64,000 nucleotides of DNA from Mucispirillum schaedleri (GTDB taxonomy: Bacteria; Chrysiogenota; Deferribacteres; Deferribacterales; Mucispirillaceae). The notes below the pieces were generated by a model. The model was not told the DNA's origin and ran no database searches. It saw nothing but the letters and a program-made list of their open reading frames with translations. The position numbers and the translations under genes were made by a program. Positions 1 through 8,859 of this stretch are shown here, one piece after another (positions within the stretch are counted from its first letter, which is position 1; every line of letters begins with the position of its first letter). Location: NCBI GenBank assembly GCA_949287985.1, contig CASEIN010000055.1, forward strand, positions 1 through 64,000, given 5' to 3'.

Positions 1-75
1 CAATAGGGCTTCTATCATATAACACTCTTTTGCATTTAAGTGTTTATTTTTTCTCGGTTTTAGTGTAATATCCAT
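1..75 (-). CDS. IS30-like transposase, N-terminal fragment cut by window edge
   Basis: Reading the minus strand from an ATG at 75-73 gives 25 residues, open to the window edge: MDITLKPRKNKHLNAKECY then MIEALL. The NKHLNAKE..MIEALL pattern resembles the first helix of the IS30-family N-terminal helix-turn-helix (typically K-x-L-T-x-E-E-R-x-x-I-E-x-L-L). A GGAG element (92-89) lies 13 bases before the ATG, which is longer than usual. Only 25 residues are visible, so another HTH protein is possible, and whether the element is intact cannot be told. Confidence 0.45.
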   Translation of the reverse strand, partial: MDITLKPRKNKHLNAKECYMIEALL

Positions 76-76
76 T

Positions 77-149
77 AGTGGTTGTTCTCTCCTTATTTAT
101 TTTTTTGGCTAAAAAATATTATTTTATTTAAAGAGAGTTAACAACCACT
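77..149. repeat. Imperfect inverted repeat in the leader of the IS30-like gene
   Basis: The arms are 77-91 (AGTGGTTGTTCTCTC) and 133-149 (GAGAGTTAACAACCACT). They are complementary over 15 bp with a 2-base bulge (138-139) and separated by about 41 bases. The left arm covers the ribosome-binding sequence of the leftward ORF and ends next to its ATG. A minus-strand transcript starting beyond position 149 could therefore fold and hide that site. It may equally be part of a terminal inverted repeat or an operator; no second IS end is visible. Confidence 0.5.
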
Positions 150-287
150 TTTTTATTTACTACTTTTTTCGCAATCGTTTTTAGAATTTACCATATATAA
201 AAAAAAATATAATAAATTATTTTTACCAATAATCTGTTTATTATAAATAAGTTACAGTTTTTTAGGTGTATGGAATAAAAAATTTAC

Positions 288-315
288 TTGCATTTATTAA
301 AAAATAAGATATCCT
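288..315 (+). promoter_or_regulatory. Possible sigma70-type promoter for the CNNM/CorC gene
   Basis: TTGCAT (288-293) and TATCCT (310-315) are separated by 16 bases and lie about 50 bases before the ATG at 365. The fit is moderate, and in such AT-rich DNA it could be chance. Apart from this and the inverted repeat, I see nothing else in the noncoding stretch 76-364. A GGGAG (356-360) precedes the ATG. Confidence 0.3.
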
Positions 316-364
316 ATAAAGGACCACTCATATTTTGTGGAATAATTTTTAATTAGGGAGTGTA

Positions 365-1705
365 ATGGATACTACTGTTGGAGAGTCGGTCCTGTTATTG
401 GGGCTTGCTATTATTCTTGTTTTATTAAACGGTTTTTTCGTTTTATCAGAATTTTCTATTGTCAAAATCAGACGTTCAAGGTTAGAAGAATTAGTTAAAG
501 TTGGCAGACCAAATGCCAAGCTTGCTTTAGCAATGACGCATAAGCTTGATTCTTATTTAAGTGCAACACAATTAGGTATAACATTATCATCACTTGCTTT
601 AGGTTGGATAGGTGAGCCTGCTTTTGCTAAACTTTTAGAATATTTATTTAGTGACTTTTTTGGTGATAATAAAACACTACTTCATACTGTAAGTTTTGTT
701 ATTGCTTTTACTATAATTACATTACTTCATGTAGTTATGGGTGAGTTAATTCCAAAATCTGTAGCTATTGCAAAAACAGAAGGGGCTGTATTAAAAGTTG
801 CTGCCCCACTACACTTTTTTTGGATTTTATTTTTCCCATTAATAAGAACATTTGACTTTATTTCTGCATTTTTCTTAAAAAGAATGGGTATTCATCCAGC
901 TTCAGAATCAGAAACAGCTCATTCTGAAGAAGAACTTAAATTTATTGTTGGAGAAAGTGTTAAAGGTGGTGTGCTTGATACTGTAGAAGAAGAAATAATA
1001 AAAAATGCTGTTAACTTTTCTGATACTGTTGCAAAAGAAATTATGACACCACGTAAAGATATAGTTTGCCTTGTGGCAGATAAAACATATGAGGAAAATT
1101 TAGCTATAGTAAAACAATCTAACCATACTAGATATCCATACTGCAAAGGTGGAAAAGACTCTATTATTGGTATGATTCATATTAGAGATTTACTTGAAAA
1201 TGAGCTTTCTGAAAATTCTTCCCATGATTTATCAAAGCTTGTTAGAGAGATGATTATTGTTCCAGAAACTGCTTCTATTTCTGATATACTAGCAAAAATG
1301 AATAGACGCCAAATACATACAGCATTAGTGCTAGATGAATATGGTGGAACAGCAGGGCTTTTAACAATGGAAGATATAATTGAAGAAATTATGGGTGATA
1401 TATCTGATGAACATGATTTAAAAACTGAAGAATGTAAACAGATAGATGAATATACTTTTGAATTTGATGGAATGGCTTCTTTAGAAGATTCTGGTGAACG
1501 TATTGGCATTAACTATGAAGATGAAGAACAAGTTACAGTTGGTGGATACGTTTTTAATCTTTTAGGGCATTTGCCTTCTGTTGGAGATGTTGCTGAAGAT
1601 GATAACTGTAAATATGAAGTTTTAGAAATTGATGGAAATAGAGTAAAAAAAGTTCGTATATCCATTAAAAATAAAAATGAAATAGAAGCTGAAAGTTTTG
1701 AATAA
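365..1705 (+). CDS. CNNM/CorC-HlyC family membrane protein (CBS-domain transporter)
   Basis: A 446-residue protein with the DUF21/CNNM, CBS pair and CorC_HlyC order. Residues about 8-200 are the hydrophobic CNNM domain with several membrane segments and the family stretch GELIPKSVAI. The CBS pair opens with the typical MTPRKDIV and includes LVLDEYGGTAGL and MEDIIEEIMGDI. The last 80 or so residues form the small CorC_HlyC domain (VTVGGYVFNLLGHLP). Relatives are tied to Mg2+/Co2+ efflux or ion homeostasis at the inner membrane, and the haemolysin label is historical. The gene is monocistronic, with a GGGAG site before the ATG and its own terminator. Family assignment is firm; substrate is unknown. 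Confidence 0.92.
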   Translation: MDTTVGESVLLLGLAIILVLLNGFFVLSEFSIVKIRRSRLEELVKVGRPNAKLALAMTHKLDSYLSATQLGITLSSLALGWIGEPAFAKLLEYLFSDFFGDNKTLLHTVSFVIAFTIITLLHVVMGELIPKSVAIAKTEGAVLKVAAPLHFFWILFFPLIRTFDFISAFFLKRMGIHPASESETAHSEEELKFIVGESVKGGVLDTVEEEIIKNAVNFSDTVAKEIMTPRKDIVCLVADKTYEENLAIVKQSNHTRYPYCKGGKDSIIGMIHIRDLLENELSENSSHDLSKLVREMIIVPETASISDILAKMNRRQIHTALVLDEYGGTAGLLTMEDIIEEIMGDISDEHDLKTEECKQIDEYTFEFDGMASLEDSGERIGINYEDEEQVTVGGYVFNLLGHLPSVGDVAEDDNCKYEVLEIDGNRVKKVRISIKNKNEIEAESFE

Positions 1706-1711
1706 TTTATT

Positions 1712-1742
1712 AACTGCCTTGAATATCAAGGCAGTTTTTTTT
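1712..1742 (+). terminator. Rho-independent terminator after the CNNM/CorC gene
   Basis: A perfect 10-bp stem, AACTGCCTTG (1712-1721) with CAAGGCAGTT (1727-1736), has a 5-base loop and runs into a T tract to 1742. It sits 6 bases after the stop codon. Confidence 0.93.
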
Positions 1743-1790
1743 ATATTATTATCCCCTTGCCTATTTTTCATAATTTATATATAATGCATT

Positions 1791-3332
1791 ATGAGATTAA
1801 TGAGCAAAATTATTTTAATTATATTTATTGTTGTGGTAGTGATTGCTGTTCCTGCTGTTTTAATGCTTATACAAAATCAAAATAAAATTGTTCAAGAGCA
1901 GGCTCATATTAGAGCTCAAGCTATTTATCAAATGATTGTTGTAACAAGACAATGGGTTGCAGATAACAGGGATTTAGTTGAACCTGTACCTGCTGTTGTT
2001 ACAAAAGAATTAGCTCGTTATGCTGATCATATGGCAACATTTAAATTCCATATTACAAGTGATAAACTTGTTAACCCTGAAAATGCTCCCACAAGTTTTG
2101 AAAAAACTGCCAGCCAAAAAATACAGCAGGAGAAACTTAAAGAATATGCAGATATTTATGTAGATGATAATAACAGTAAACATTATAGATATGCTGCTCC
2201 ATTATTTATTAATCAGTCCTGTCTTACATGCCATTATGAACAGGATTATAGAATTGATGATTTTCGTGGGCTAATATCTATTACATTTCCACTTGATGAA
2301 ATGGAGCACTCTATTGCTAGTAACAATAAAATAATGTCATATTCTGTTATTATTGGGTTTCTAGTTATAATAGCAAGTATTAGTTTCTCTATATATATAA
2401 TGATTATTCGCCATCTTACAACGTTACAAAAAGCATCTGATTCTTTACGCCTTGGAGATAGAATAGAAACAAATATAAAAACTAATGATGAAATTGAAAC
2501 TCTTTCCCTAGCCTTTGACCAAATGAGCCTTCAAATTGCAAATAATGAAGAGATTTTAAAAAATAATTTGCAGCAGGCAGTATCAAAATATATTGATTTA
2601 GTAAAAGAACTTGAAAATAAAAATGAAAAATTAGATAGTTTAAATAAATTAAAATCTGATTTACTCGATTCTATTGCCCACGAAATTAGAACACCTTTAA
2701 CAAAAATATTATCATATTCCGAACTTCTACAAGATGATAGAGTCCTAGAAAAAGAAGAAATGAGGGATAAATTTGCTTCAGCACTAAAGCATAATGTAAA
2801 TGTTTTGAAAAACATGTTTAATGATATTATTACATTAAGCAGGCTTGAACATGACCAGCATACATATCACCCTATACCTGTCAATATTGAATCATTAATT
2901 GATGATTTGGTAAATGGTGCTGAAATTGATATACAAAATAAAAATTTGAATATAGAAATAAATATTGAACCGTGCACAGTTTTTGTTGATGGTGAAACTT
3001 TCACCATAGCACTTTCCAATATCATATCAAATGCTATTAAATATTCTAAAGAAAATGGCAGTATAGAAATAAATGGATATATTAATAATGATGGAGAAAC
3101 ACCATCATATACATTGACATTTAAAGATTATGGAATTGGTGTTTGTAAAGATGATATTTCAAAATTATTTGATAGATTTCACAGAGGTGAAAATGCAAAA
3201 AAAGAATATCCCGGAACTGGACTAGGGTTATCTATTGTTGCTCGTATTATAAAAGCTCATAAAGGTATTATTACAATAGATTCTGAAATCAATCAATGGA
3301 CACTTGTAAAAATTACTCTTCCTTTGCAGTAG
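1791..3332 (+). CDS. Sensor histidine kinase with Tll0287-like haem-c-motif sensor domain
   Basis: A 513-residue membrane kinase. Residues 6-27 are a membrane segment. About 30-180 is an extracytoplasmic domain of Tll0287/DUF3365 type, with VTRQWVADNR and a c-type haem motif CLTCH (C144, C147, H148). About 184-205 is a second membrane segment, followed by HAMP (to about 258), a coiled region, HisKA with phospho-acceptor H297 (HEIRTPLTK) and an HATPase (DYGIGV, GTGLGLS). The haem motif suggests redox or small-gas sensing, and needs export and cytochrome c maturation. No response regulator is adjacent, so it is an orphan kinase here. Its 3' end overlaps the convergent next gene by 20 bp. A second ATG at 1800 is an alternative start. 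Confidence 0.88.
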   Translation: MRLMSKIILIIFIVVVVIAVPAVLMLIQNQNKIVQEQAHIRAQAIYQMIVVTRQWVADNRDLVEPVPAVVTKELARYADHMATFKFHITSDKLVNPENAPTSFEKTASQKIQQEKLKEYADIYVDDNNSKHYRYAAPLFINQSCLTCHYEQDYRIDDFRGLISITFPLDEMEHSIASNNKIMSYSVIIGFLVIIASISFSIYIMIIRHLTTLQKASDSLRLGDRIETNIKTNDEIETLSLAFDQMSLQIANNEEILKNNLQQAVSKYIDLVKELENKNEKLDSLNKLKSDLLDSIAHEIRTPLTKILSYSELLQDDRVLEKEEMRDKFASALKHNVNVLKNMFNDIITLSRLEHDQHTYHPIPVNIESLIDDLVNGAEIDIQNKNLNIEINIEPCTVFVDGETFTIALSNIISNAIKYSKENGSIEINGYINNDGETPSYTLTFKDYGIGVCKDDISKLFDRFHRGENAKKEYPGTGLGLSIVARIIKAHKGIITIDSEINQWTLVKITLPLQ

Positions 3333-4506
3333 AATAACTTTTTTTCATTAATCCAACCATTAGACCAATTATAAAAAGTGACTGCATACAAGAAAGTGAT
3401 AAACCAAAATTATTTTCAGTAAATCCTTCTAAAATATATGCTGTAAAAACTGATATCCCAATAAATGCATAAGATGATGAATATATATTTTTCAGAAAAT
3501 CTAACAATATCTTACCATAAAATAAAATAAATGTTATTATCCCTACACTACCATAAGTAACAAGATGCATAATAAAACTATTATGAGCATGGCTCATAGG
3601 TAAACCTATATTAGCAGGCATTAATGGTGTAATTAATTTCTCAAAAGCACCTTCGCCTATTCCAAATAAAGGATATTCATTTAATAACATCATACTATTT
3701 TTCCATAAATATAGACGCCACCCATGACTTGTAGCAGGATTTTTTATTCCTTCAAAAAAGTTATTAAACCTGCCTGCCATATATGGATCAAAAACCATAT
3801 AGCTAATAAAAACACTAAATAAAATAACAGCTAAAATCAGTCCTTTCCAACGTAATTTCAGTATAAACATAAGACCTGTTATTAAAGCTACTACAAATAA
3901 AGGCATACGTGTAGCTGTTAGAAAAAGTGCATAACATGATAATAGGACCGTTATTATATAAAATAAAATATACCATTTACGTTTTTCTATTTTTGAAAGT
4001 ACTACCGCAATCAAAAATATGATGCCAATAGATAATAAATGAGCAGTTATCATATATGGCCCTGCAAAACTGTAAGAACGAAAATATCTGTAGTCTACCT
4101 GACCAAGTGTAAAATAGTAGTAAAAACTTGAAATCGACATTATAAAAAGACCTAAAGCAAAAGCAAATATTACATAATTAATATTTTTTTCAGTAGAAAA
4201 ATAAAAGGATACAAAAAATATCAGCATTGGCCATGGACTTGTAAGCCCTTTACTTATACTAGCATATTCACTTCCTAAAAATGTTGATAAAACAGCTGAT
4301 ATCCAGTATATAAAAAACAGCATAAAATAAATATTATTTTTTAAAATATTATATTTTCTTTCAACAACATAAATAATTAATAATAATAGTAAAACACCAA
4401 GTGTGATTTGTGATACAGATATGGAGATACTTAAAAAGAAACCTAGAAGAATTATAAATAAGGTAGTTGCAATATTATAATATTTTAACTCTGTAATTTT
4501 TACCAT
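3313..4506 (-). CDS. O-antigen ligase / polymerase-like membrane protein (Wzy_C family)
   Basis: A polytopic protein of about 397 residues with 10-12 hydrophobic segments and the Wzy/WaaL-like pattern: a large loop with HGWRLYLWKNSMMLLNEYPLFGIGEGAFE and then SHAHNSFIMHLVTYG. Such proteins ligate or polymerise undecaprenol-linked glycans on the periplasmic side. I chose the ATG at 4506, preceded by TTTAGG at good spacing; the frame can be extended to a TTG at 4563 (416 residues) but that start has no clear ribosome site. It stands alone, not in a glycan cluster, and its 3' end overlaps the sensor kinase gene tail to tail. Ligase versus polymerase cannot be decided from sequence alone. Confidence 0.82.
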   Translation of the reverse strand: MVKITELKYYNIATTLFIILLGFFLSISISVSQITLGVLLLLLIIYVVERKYNILKNNIYFMLFFIYWISAVLSTFLGSEYASISKGLTSPWPMLIFFVSFYFSTEKNINYVIFAFALGLFIMSISSFYYYFTLGQVDYRYFRSYSFAGPYMITAHLLSIGIIFLIAVVLSKIEKRKWYILFYIITVLLSCYALFLTATRMPLFVVALITGLMFILKLRWKGLILAVILFSVFISYMVFDPYMAGRFNNFFEGIKNPATSHGWRLYLWKNSMMLLNEYPLFGIGEGAFEKLITPLMPANIGLPMSHAHNSFIMHLVTYGSVGIITFILFYGKILLDFLKNIYSSSYAFIGISVFTAYILEGFTENNFGLSLSCMQSLFIIGLMVGLMKKSYSTAKEE

Positions 4507-4632
4507 AAAAATACCTAAAGAATTTTCACAAGTATTACTTAAATATTTTATTTTGTCAATCAATTATAAAATATTTCTTGATTATTATTATATTATTCTT
4601 TATCCTATAAGTAATACAATATGAGGTTTAGT

Positions 4633-5157
4633 ATGAAAAAATACTATTATGCGTTAACTTTTGTTAATACAGATTCTAAAGGCATAGTTTATGAAACTAC
4701 AAAAGTTCTATATCATAACGGCTTTAATATAGCTGATTCCAGCTCTACTTTATTACAGGGTGTATTTTCTATGATATTCATTGTAACAAGTGATAAAGAC
4801 TATACTGAGCAGGAAATAAAGGAAATGTTCAAGGAAGTTCGTTCTCATATGGAAGTTTTTAAATATGATAAAATGCCAGAAGAACAAGATGGATTTCATT
4901 ATTCAATTTCAGTATATGGTGCTGATAAACCGGGTATCGTAAATGCTATTACTGAAGAAATAGCTAAAAATAACCTTAATATTATTGATTTACAAACAAA
5001 GATTACAGATAAAAGTCCACAAGTTTATATTATGATGCTTGAGGTAACAGCAGAAAGTGAAGATAATGAAAATGTATGGCAGGAAGCATTGAAAAATACT
5101 GCAAAAAAAATCAATACACAAATTAATATTAAAAAAATAGAGTTTTTTGAGCTATAA
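4633..5157 (+). CDS. ACT-domain protein, GcvR-like
   Basis: About 174 residues comprising two ACT domains (about 1-78 and 88-170). The first begins YYYALTFVNTDSKGIVYETTK, the second YSISVYGADKPGIVNAITEEIAK, both with the G-I-V turn that binds amino acids. This tandem arrangement is that of GcvR and related amino-acid-sensing regulators; there is no enzyme domain. I prefer the ATG at 4633 because TGAGG (4622-4626) lies 6 bases before it; an upstream ATG at 4621 has no such site. The stop is one base from the peptide deformylase ATG, so the two are surely co-translated. The regulatory target is not evident. Confidence 0.8.
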   Translation: MKKYYYALTFVNTDSKGIVYETTKVLYHNGFNIADSSSTLLQGVFSMIFIVTSDKDYTEQEIKEMFKEVRSHMEVFKYDKMPEEQDGFHYSISVYGADKPGIVNAITEEIAKNNLNIIDLQTKITDKSPQVYIMMLEVTAESEDNENVWQEALKNTAKKINTQINIKKIEFFEL

Positions 5158-5158
5158 T

Positions 5159-5659
5159 ATGGCAGTTAGACAAGTTTTAAAATATCCTAATGAATTATTA
5201 AAACAAGAATCAGTTGAAGTAACAGAAATAAATAATGAAATAAAAGAAATAATTAATGATTTAAAAGATACTATGCTTGATGCTGGTCATTCTACAGGAA
5301 TAGCTGCGCCACAAATTGGAAAGTTAGTTAGAATTATTACAATAGATGCATCTTTAAATAAAAAATGCAAGGAAAATCATGGGTTTATGGTAATGATTAA
5401 CCCTGAAATAATTGAACATAGTGGGACGACTACATCTCGAGAAGGTTGTATGTCTGTGCCAGATTATACAGGTAATGTTACTCGTGCTGAAAGAATTGTT
5501 ATAAATTATTATGATGAAAATATGCAGCAAAACGTATTAGAAACAAGTGGTTTTGAAGCCATACTTATACAGCATGAAACAGACCATTTAAATGGAATGT
5601 TATTTATAGATAGAGTTATTTCTAAAAGAACAGATTTATTTAAAAGAAAAAAATATTAA
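5159..5659 (+). CDS. def: Peptide deformylase
   Basis: A 166-residue protein with all three deformylase motifs: GIAAPQIG (motif 1), EGCMS (motif 2, Cys metal ligand) and QHETDHL (motif 3, HExxH metal site). It removes the formyl group from N-terminal methionine of new proteins. I chose the ATG at 5159, right after the stop of the ACT gene; an in-frame TTG at 5147 would overlap that gene. def usually pairs with fmt, but here it is followed by a dehydrogenase gene instead. Length is normal for the family. Confidence 0.97.
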   Translation: MAVRQVLKYPNELLKQESVEVTEINNEIKEIINDLKDTMLDAGHSTGIAAPQIGKLVRIITIDASLNKKCKENHGFMVMINPEIIEHSGTTTSREGCMSVPDYTGNVTRAERIVINYYDENMQQNVLETSGFEAILIQHETDHLNGMLFIDRVISKRTDLFKRKKY

Positions 5660-5672
5660 TAAGAGGAAAAAC

Positions 5673-6641
5673 ATGAAAGTCGTTATCACTTCCAAAATGC
5701 CTGAAGTTATTACAAAACATCTTGAAGATATCCGTATTGATAGTAATTCTACAGACGAACCACTTCCAACTATCAGACTTAGGCAAATGATGAGTGATAC
5801 TGATGCTTTAATATGCACATCTAGTGATATAATTGATAGACCATTAATGGAATCCTCACCTAAATTAAAAGTAATAGCAAATTATGATGCAGGAACAGAT
5901 AATATTGATATTGATTATGCAACTCATAGAGGTATTACTGTATGTACTGCAAAGCATATTTTAACTCAAAGTGTGGCAGAACTTGGTTTTGCTCTTTTAA
6001 TGAGTGCTGCTCGCCATATCCCACAAGCTGATAAATATGCTAGAAATGGCAGATTTTCAGGGAATACAAACCACAGCTTTATGACTGGGCTTGATTTTTA
6101 TAAAAAAACAATAGGCATATACGGTATGGGTAATATTGGACAGGCCGTTGCAAAAATAGCATCTGGTTTTTCTATGGATATTATATACCATAATAGAAAA
6201 AGAGATAAACAGGCAGAATTGATTTTTGGTGCTACATATGCAACTTTTGATGAACTGCTTGAATGGTCTGACTATTTAATTATTACTGCACCACTTACAA
6301 TGGATACAAGACACGCTTTTTCATTAAAAGAATTTAAAAAAATGAAAAAATCTGCTGTCCTTGTTAATGTTGGCAGAGGTCCTATAATTAGAGAAAGCGA
6401 TTTAGCAACGGCTCTTGCAGAAAAAATTATATATGCTGCTGGGCTTGATGTTTATGAATTTGAACCAGAAATAAATGAGGATTTAAAAAAGCTGGATAAT
6501 GTTATACTTTCCCCACATTTAGGAAGCTCTACCCAGTCTACAAAAGAAAATATGGCTATAAGCTGTGCTGAATCAGTTGTAAGCGTATTAAAAGGTGGCA
6601 TCACTCCTGATACTGCTGTGAATAAACCTGTAATTATTTAA
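5673..6641 (+). CDS. D-isomer-specific 2-hydroxyacid dehydrogenase
   Basis: A 322-residue NAD(P)-dependent dehydrogenase. The Rossmann motif GMGNIG is at 151-156, the catalytic Arg lies in VNVGRGPII, and the catalytic His in LSPHLGSST, with a Glu between them in DVYEFEPE. It resembles glyoxylate/hydroxypyruvate reductases and related D-2-hydroxyacid dehydrogenases. The absence of a C-terminal ACT domain argues against a long-form SerA. An AAGAGG site precedes the ATG and the gene follows def by 13 bases, making a likely ACT-def-dehydrogenase operon. The 3' end overlaps the convergent MFS gene by 8 bp. The exact substrate is open. Confidence 0.87.
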   Translation: MKVVITSKMPEVITKHLEDIRIDSNSTDEPLPTIRLRQMMSDTDALICTSSDIIDRPLMESSPKLKVIANYDAGTDNIDIDYATHRGITVCTAKHILTQSVAELGFALLMSAARHIPQADKYARNGRFSGNTNHSFMTGLDFYKKTIGIYGMGNIGQAVAKIASGFSMDIIYHNRKRDKQAELIFGATYATFDELLEWSDYLIITAPLTMDTRHAFSLKEFKKMKKSAVLVNVGRGPIIRESDLATALAEKIIYAAGLDVYEFEPEINEDLKKLDNVILSPHLGSSTQSTKENMAISCAESVVSVLKGGITPDTAVNKPVII

Positions 6642-7788
6642 TATTACAGCCTTTAATTCGGTAGTTTAGATACTCTGATGATATAAGCATTATTACAGCA
6701 CCAAATAAAATAAAAAACGGCAGAATAAAAAAAGTTGTTTTACCTGCTAAAAAACCAAATAGTAATGGTGCAAGTGCACCCCCTGTATATGTTACTGCCA
6801 TTTGCATACCCATCATAGTTAGGCTTTTTTCGCTGCCAAATATTTTTGGCGTGCTATGAAGCATTGCAGGGTAAATTGGCGATGAACCAAGCCCTGTTAT
6901 AATAATACCTGCTGTTTTTATATATAAACTATCAATCATCATTAAAAGACAGCCTAAAATAACAATAATTTCTCCTGCACGAATAAGTTGATAGTTTTGA
7001 AAATTATTAGAAAATATACCTGTTACTATTCTTCCCGCTGTTATAGAACCATAATAAAAAGCTGTAATAAGAGCAGCTTGAGCAGGGTTAACTCCAAAAC
7101 TATAAACTAAATAACTGCTTATCCATAAACCTGTAGTTAATTCTATATAACTAAAAAATGAAAACGATATTAAAGTAGGCTTTACAAGTGGCTCTTTTAA
7201 AATATTTTTACTGCTTATATGCTTTGTATTATTAACAATATAATCTTCTTTTAACCAGTATTTTTTTGATGATAAAACAAAAACTGCGATTATTAATAAT
7301 ATTACAGCTATAATAATAAAACCTGTACGCCAGCTTATATTATTATGTATCATCATACTCATAATAAATGGTCCAGAAAACGCCCCTATTCCCCAAAAAC
7401 CATGTAAAAAATTCATTACATTTGATTTAAAATGATTTGCCACATATCCATTTAAAGCAGCATCAACACACCCTGCCCCAAGCCCTAAAGGAACGGCTGC
7501 AAAAAATAAAAATATTATATTACTAGATGATGCATAAAGCATTAATGCAAAAGATGTTAATAATATACTTGCAAAAGTAACTATACGTGTTGAAAATTTT
7601 TGAACCAAACGGGAAGCAAAAAGGCTGGATAATACAGTACCGCATTGAACTATCAGCGTAATTACTCCTGCACCATATACAGAAGATGATGTTTCCTTTT
7701 GTATAACAGGCCAGATACTTCCAATTACAGTATCTGGCAAACCAAGCCCTATAAATGCTAGGAAAATTACAGCTAATAATACTATCAT
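6634..7788 (-). CDS. MFS transporter
   Basis: A 384-residue protein with about 12 hydrophobic segments. The N-terminal half has the MFS-type start FLAFIGLGLPDTVIGSIWPVIQ and a loop-2 region LVQKFSTRIV; the middle carries a polar loop and the second six-helix bundle. It resembles the sugar or small-molecule MFS branch (YbjJ/FucP-like), but I cannot name a substrate. It begins 8 bases after the small membrane-protein gene, suggesting co-transcription from kdsA. Convergent overlap with the dehydrogenase gene leaves no room for a separate terminator. Confidence 0.82.
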   Translation of the reverse strand: MIVLLAVIFLAFIGLGLPDTVIGSIWPVIQKETSSSVYGAGVITLIVQCGTVLSSLFASRLVQKFSTRIVTFASILLTSFALMLYASSSNIIFLFFAAVPLGLGAGCVDAALNGYVANHFKSNVMNFLHGFWGIGAFSGPFIMSMMIHNNISWRTGFIIIAVILLIIAVFVLSSKKYWLKEDYIVNNTKHISSKNILKEPLVKPTLISFSFFSYIELTTGLWISSYLVYSFGVNPAQAALITAFYYGSITAGRIVTGIFSNNFQNYQLIRAGEIIVILGCLLMMIDSLYIKTAGIIITGLGSSPIYPAMLHSTPKIFGSEKSLTMMGMQMAVTYTGGALAPLLFGFLAGKTTFFILPFFILFGAVIMLISSEYLNYRIKGCNIK

Positions 7789-7796
7789 ATTATTCT

Positions 7797-8051
7797 CTAA
7801 AATGGTTTTTCTGGCACAATGGAACGTGAATGACTAGACCTTGCCTTTAATTCTGTTTCTTCCTTTGAAATAGTCTGCTGGCTGGCTATAGAACCATCTT
7901 CATTATATTCTGTATATATAAATGTATCTATACTTTTTTCTGATATATGATATACTGCCATTAAAACAACAGTTATAGCAAAGGCAATATACCAGTATTT
8001 CATATATTCCCCACCAAAATATTTTGAAAAACGTTTTTTCTTTTCTCCCAT
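7797..8051 (-). CDS. Small single-pass membrane protein, unknown
   Basis: An 84-residue protein with a basic N terminus (GEKKKRFSKYF), one hydrophobic segment at about 19-36 (YWYIAFAITVVLMAVYHIS) and a polar tail, so probably a cytosolic N terminus with most of the tail outside. GGAG lies 6 bases before the ATG at 8051; an internal ATG (residue 17) also has a GGGG-type site. It sits 11 bases after kdsA. In this position many Gram-negatives keep small LPS-export genes, but I see no LptC domain and do not recognise the family. Confidence 0.6.
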   Translation of the reverse strand: MGEKKKRFSKYFGGEYMKYWYIAFAITVVLMAVYHISEKSIDTFIYTEYNEDGSIASQQTISKEETELKARSSHSRSIVPEKPF

Positions 8052-8062
8052 TTATAACTCCA

Positions 8063-8851
8063 TTAAATATTATGTTTAAGTATTATATCAAGCATGCTGC
8101 CGAAATCATCTAATTTAATCATATTTGAACCATCTGATAAAGCTTTATTTGGTTCTGGGTGAGTTTCAGCAAAAAAACCTTTTATACCACAGGCACTACT
8201 TGCTGCTGCTAAATATGGTGTATATTCTGGATTACCACCACTTTTACCATCTAATGCGCCCGGTTTTTGTGTAGAATGCGTTAAGTCCATAATAACTGGC
8301 ACATTAAACTGCTGCATATCTACTAAATTACGAATATCCACAACTAAATTGCCATAGCCAAACATATTTCCACGCTCTGTAAGCATTACTTGGTTATTTC
8401 CTGCAGCATTAACTTTTTCTAGTGGGTATTTCATATCCATACCACTTAAAAACTGTGCTTTTTTTATATTTACAATTTTTCCAGTATTTGCAGCAGCTAT
8501 TAAAAGGTCTGTCTGCCTGCATAAAAATGCTGGAATTTGAATTATATCGCATACTTTACCAACTGGTTCTGCCTGATAACTTTCATGAATATCTGTAACT
8601 ACAGGTATATTATATTTTTCTTTTATTTCTGAAAGTATTTCAAGCCCTTTTTCAAGCCCTGTGCCTCTGTAACTGCTGTTTGATGTTCTATTTGCCTTAT
8701 CAAAAGATGCTTTAAAAACATACTTAATATTACGCCTGCTTGTTTCCTGAATACACTTTTCAGCTATTTCAAAACAAATATCCTTGCTTTCAATAACACA
8801 TGGACCTGATAAAATAAAAAGATTATTTTTTAATTCTTCATATAAACTCAT
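8063..8851 (-). CDS. kdsA: 3-deoxy-D-manno-octulosonate 8-phosphate synthase (KdsA)
   Basis: A 262-residue enzyme condensing phosphoenolpyruvate with arabinose 5-phosphate to KDO-8-phosphate, the first committed step to the KDO of lipopolysaccharide. Family marks are LSGPCVIES near the start, FKASFDKANRTS, GLEILSEIKEKYNIPVVTDIHE, and the C-terminal GFFAETHPEPNKALSDG. Cys18 in GPCVIES corresponds to the metal-ligand Cys of metal-dependent KdsA; metal-independent forms have Asn there. Its presence shows the cell makes LPS. It lies between the large exported-protein gene (9 bases upstream) and the small membrane protein. Confidence 0.97.
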   Translation of the reverse strand: MSLYEELKNNLFILSGPCVIESKDICFEIAEKCIQETSRRNIKYVFKASFDKANRTSNSSYRGTGLEKGLEILSEIKEKYNIPVVTDIHESYQAEPVGKVCDIIQIPAFLCRQTDLLIAAANTGKIVNIKKAQFLSGMDMKYPLEKVNAAGNNQVMLTERGNMFGYGNLVVDIRNLVDMQQFNVPVIMDLTHSTQKPGALDGKSGGNPEYTPYLAAASSACGIKGFFAETHPEPNKALSDGSNMIKLDDFGSMLDIILKHNI

Positions 8852-8859
8852 AAAATACC

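Noticed and set aside
3313-3332. Error in gene ends because convergent genes overlap by 20 bp
   Set aside because: Both 3' ends agree with their protein families; convergent tail overlaps also occur at 6634-6641 and appear normal in this compact genome.
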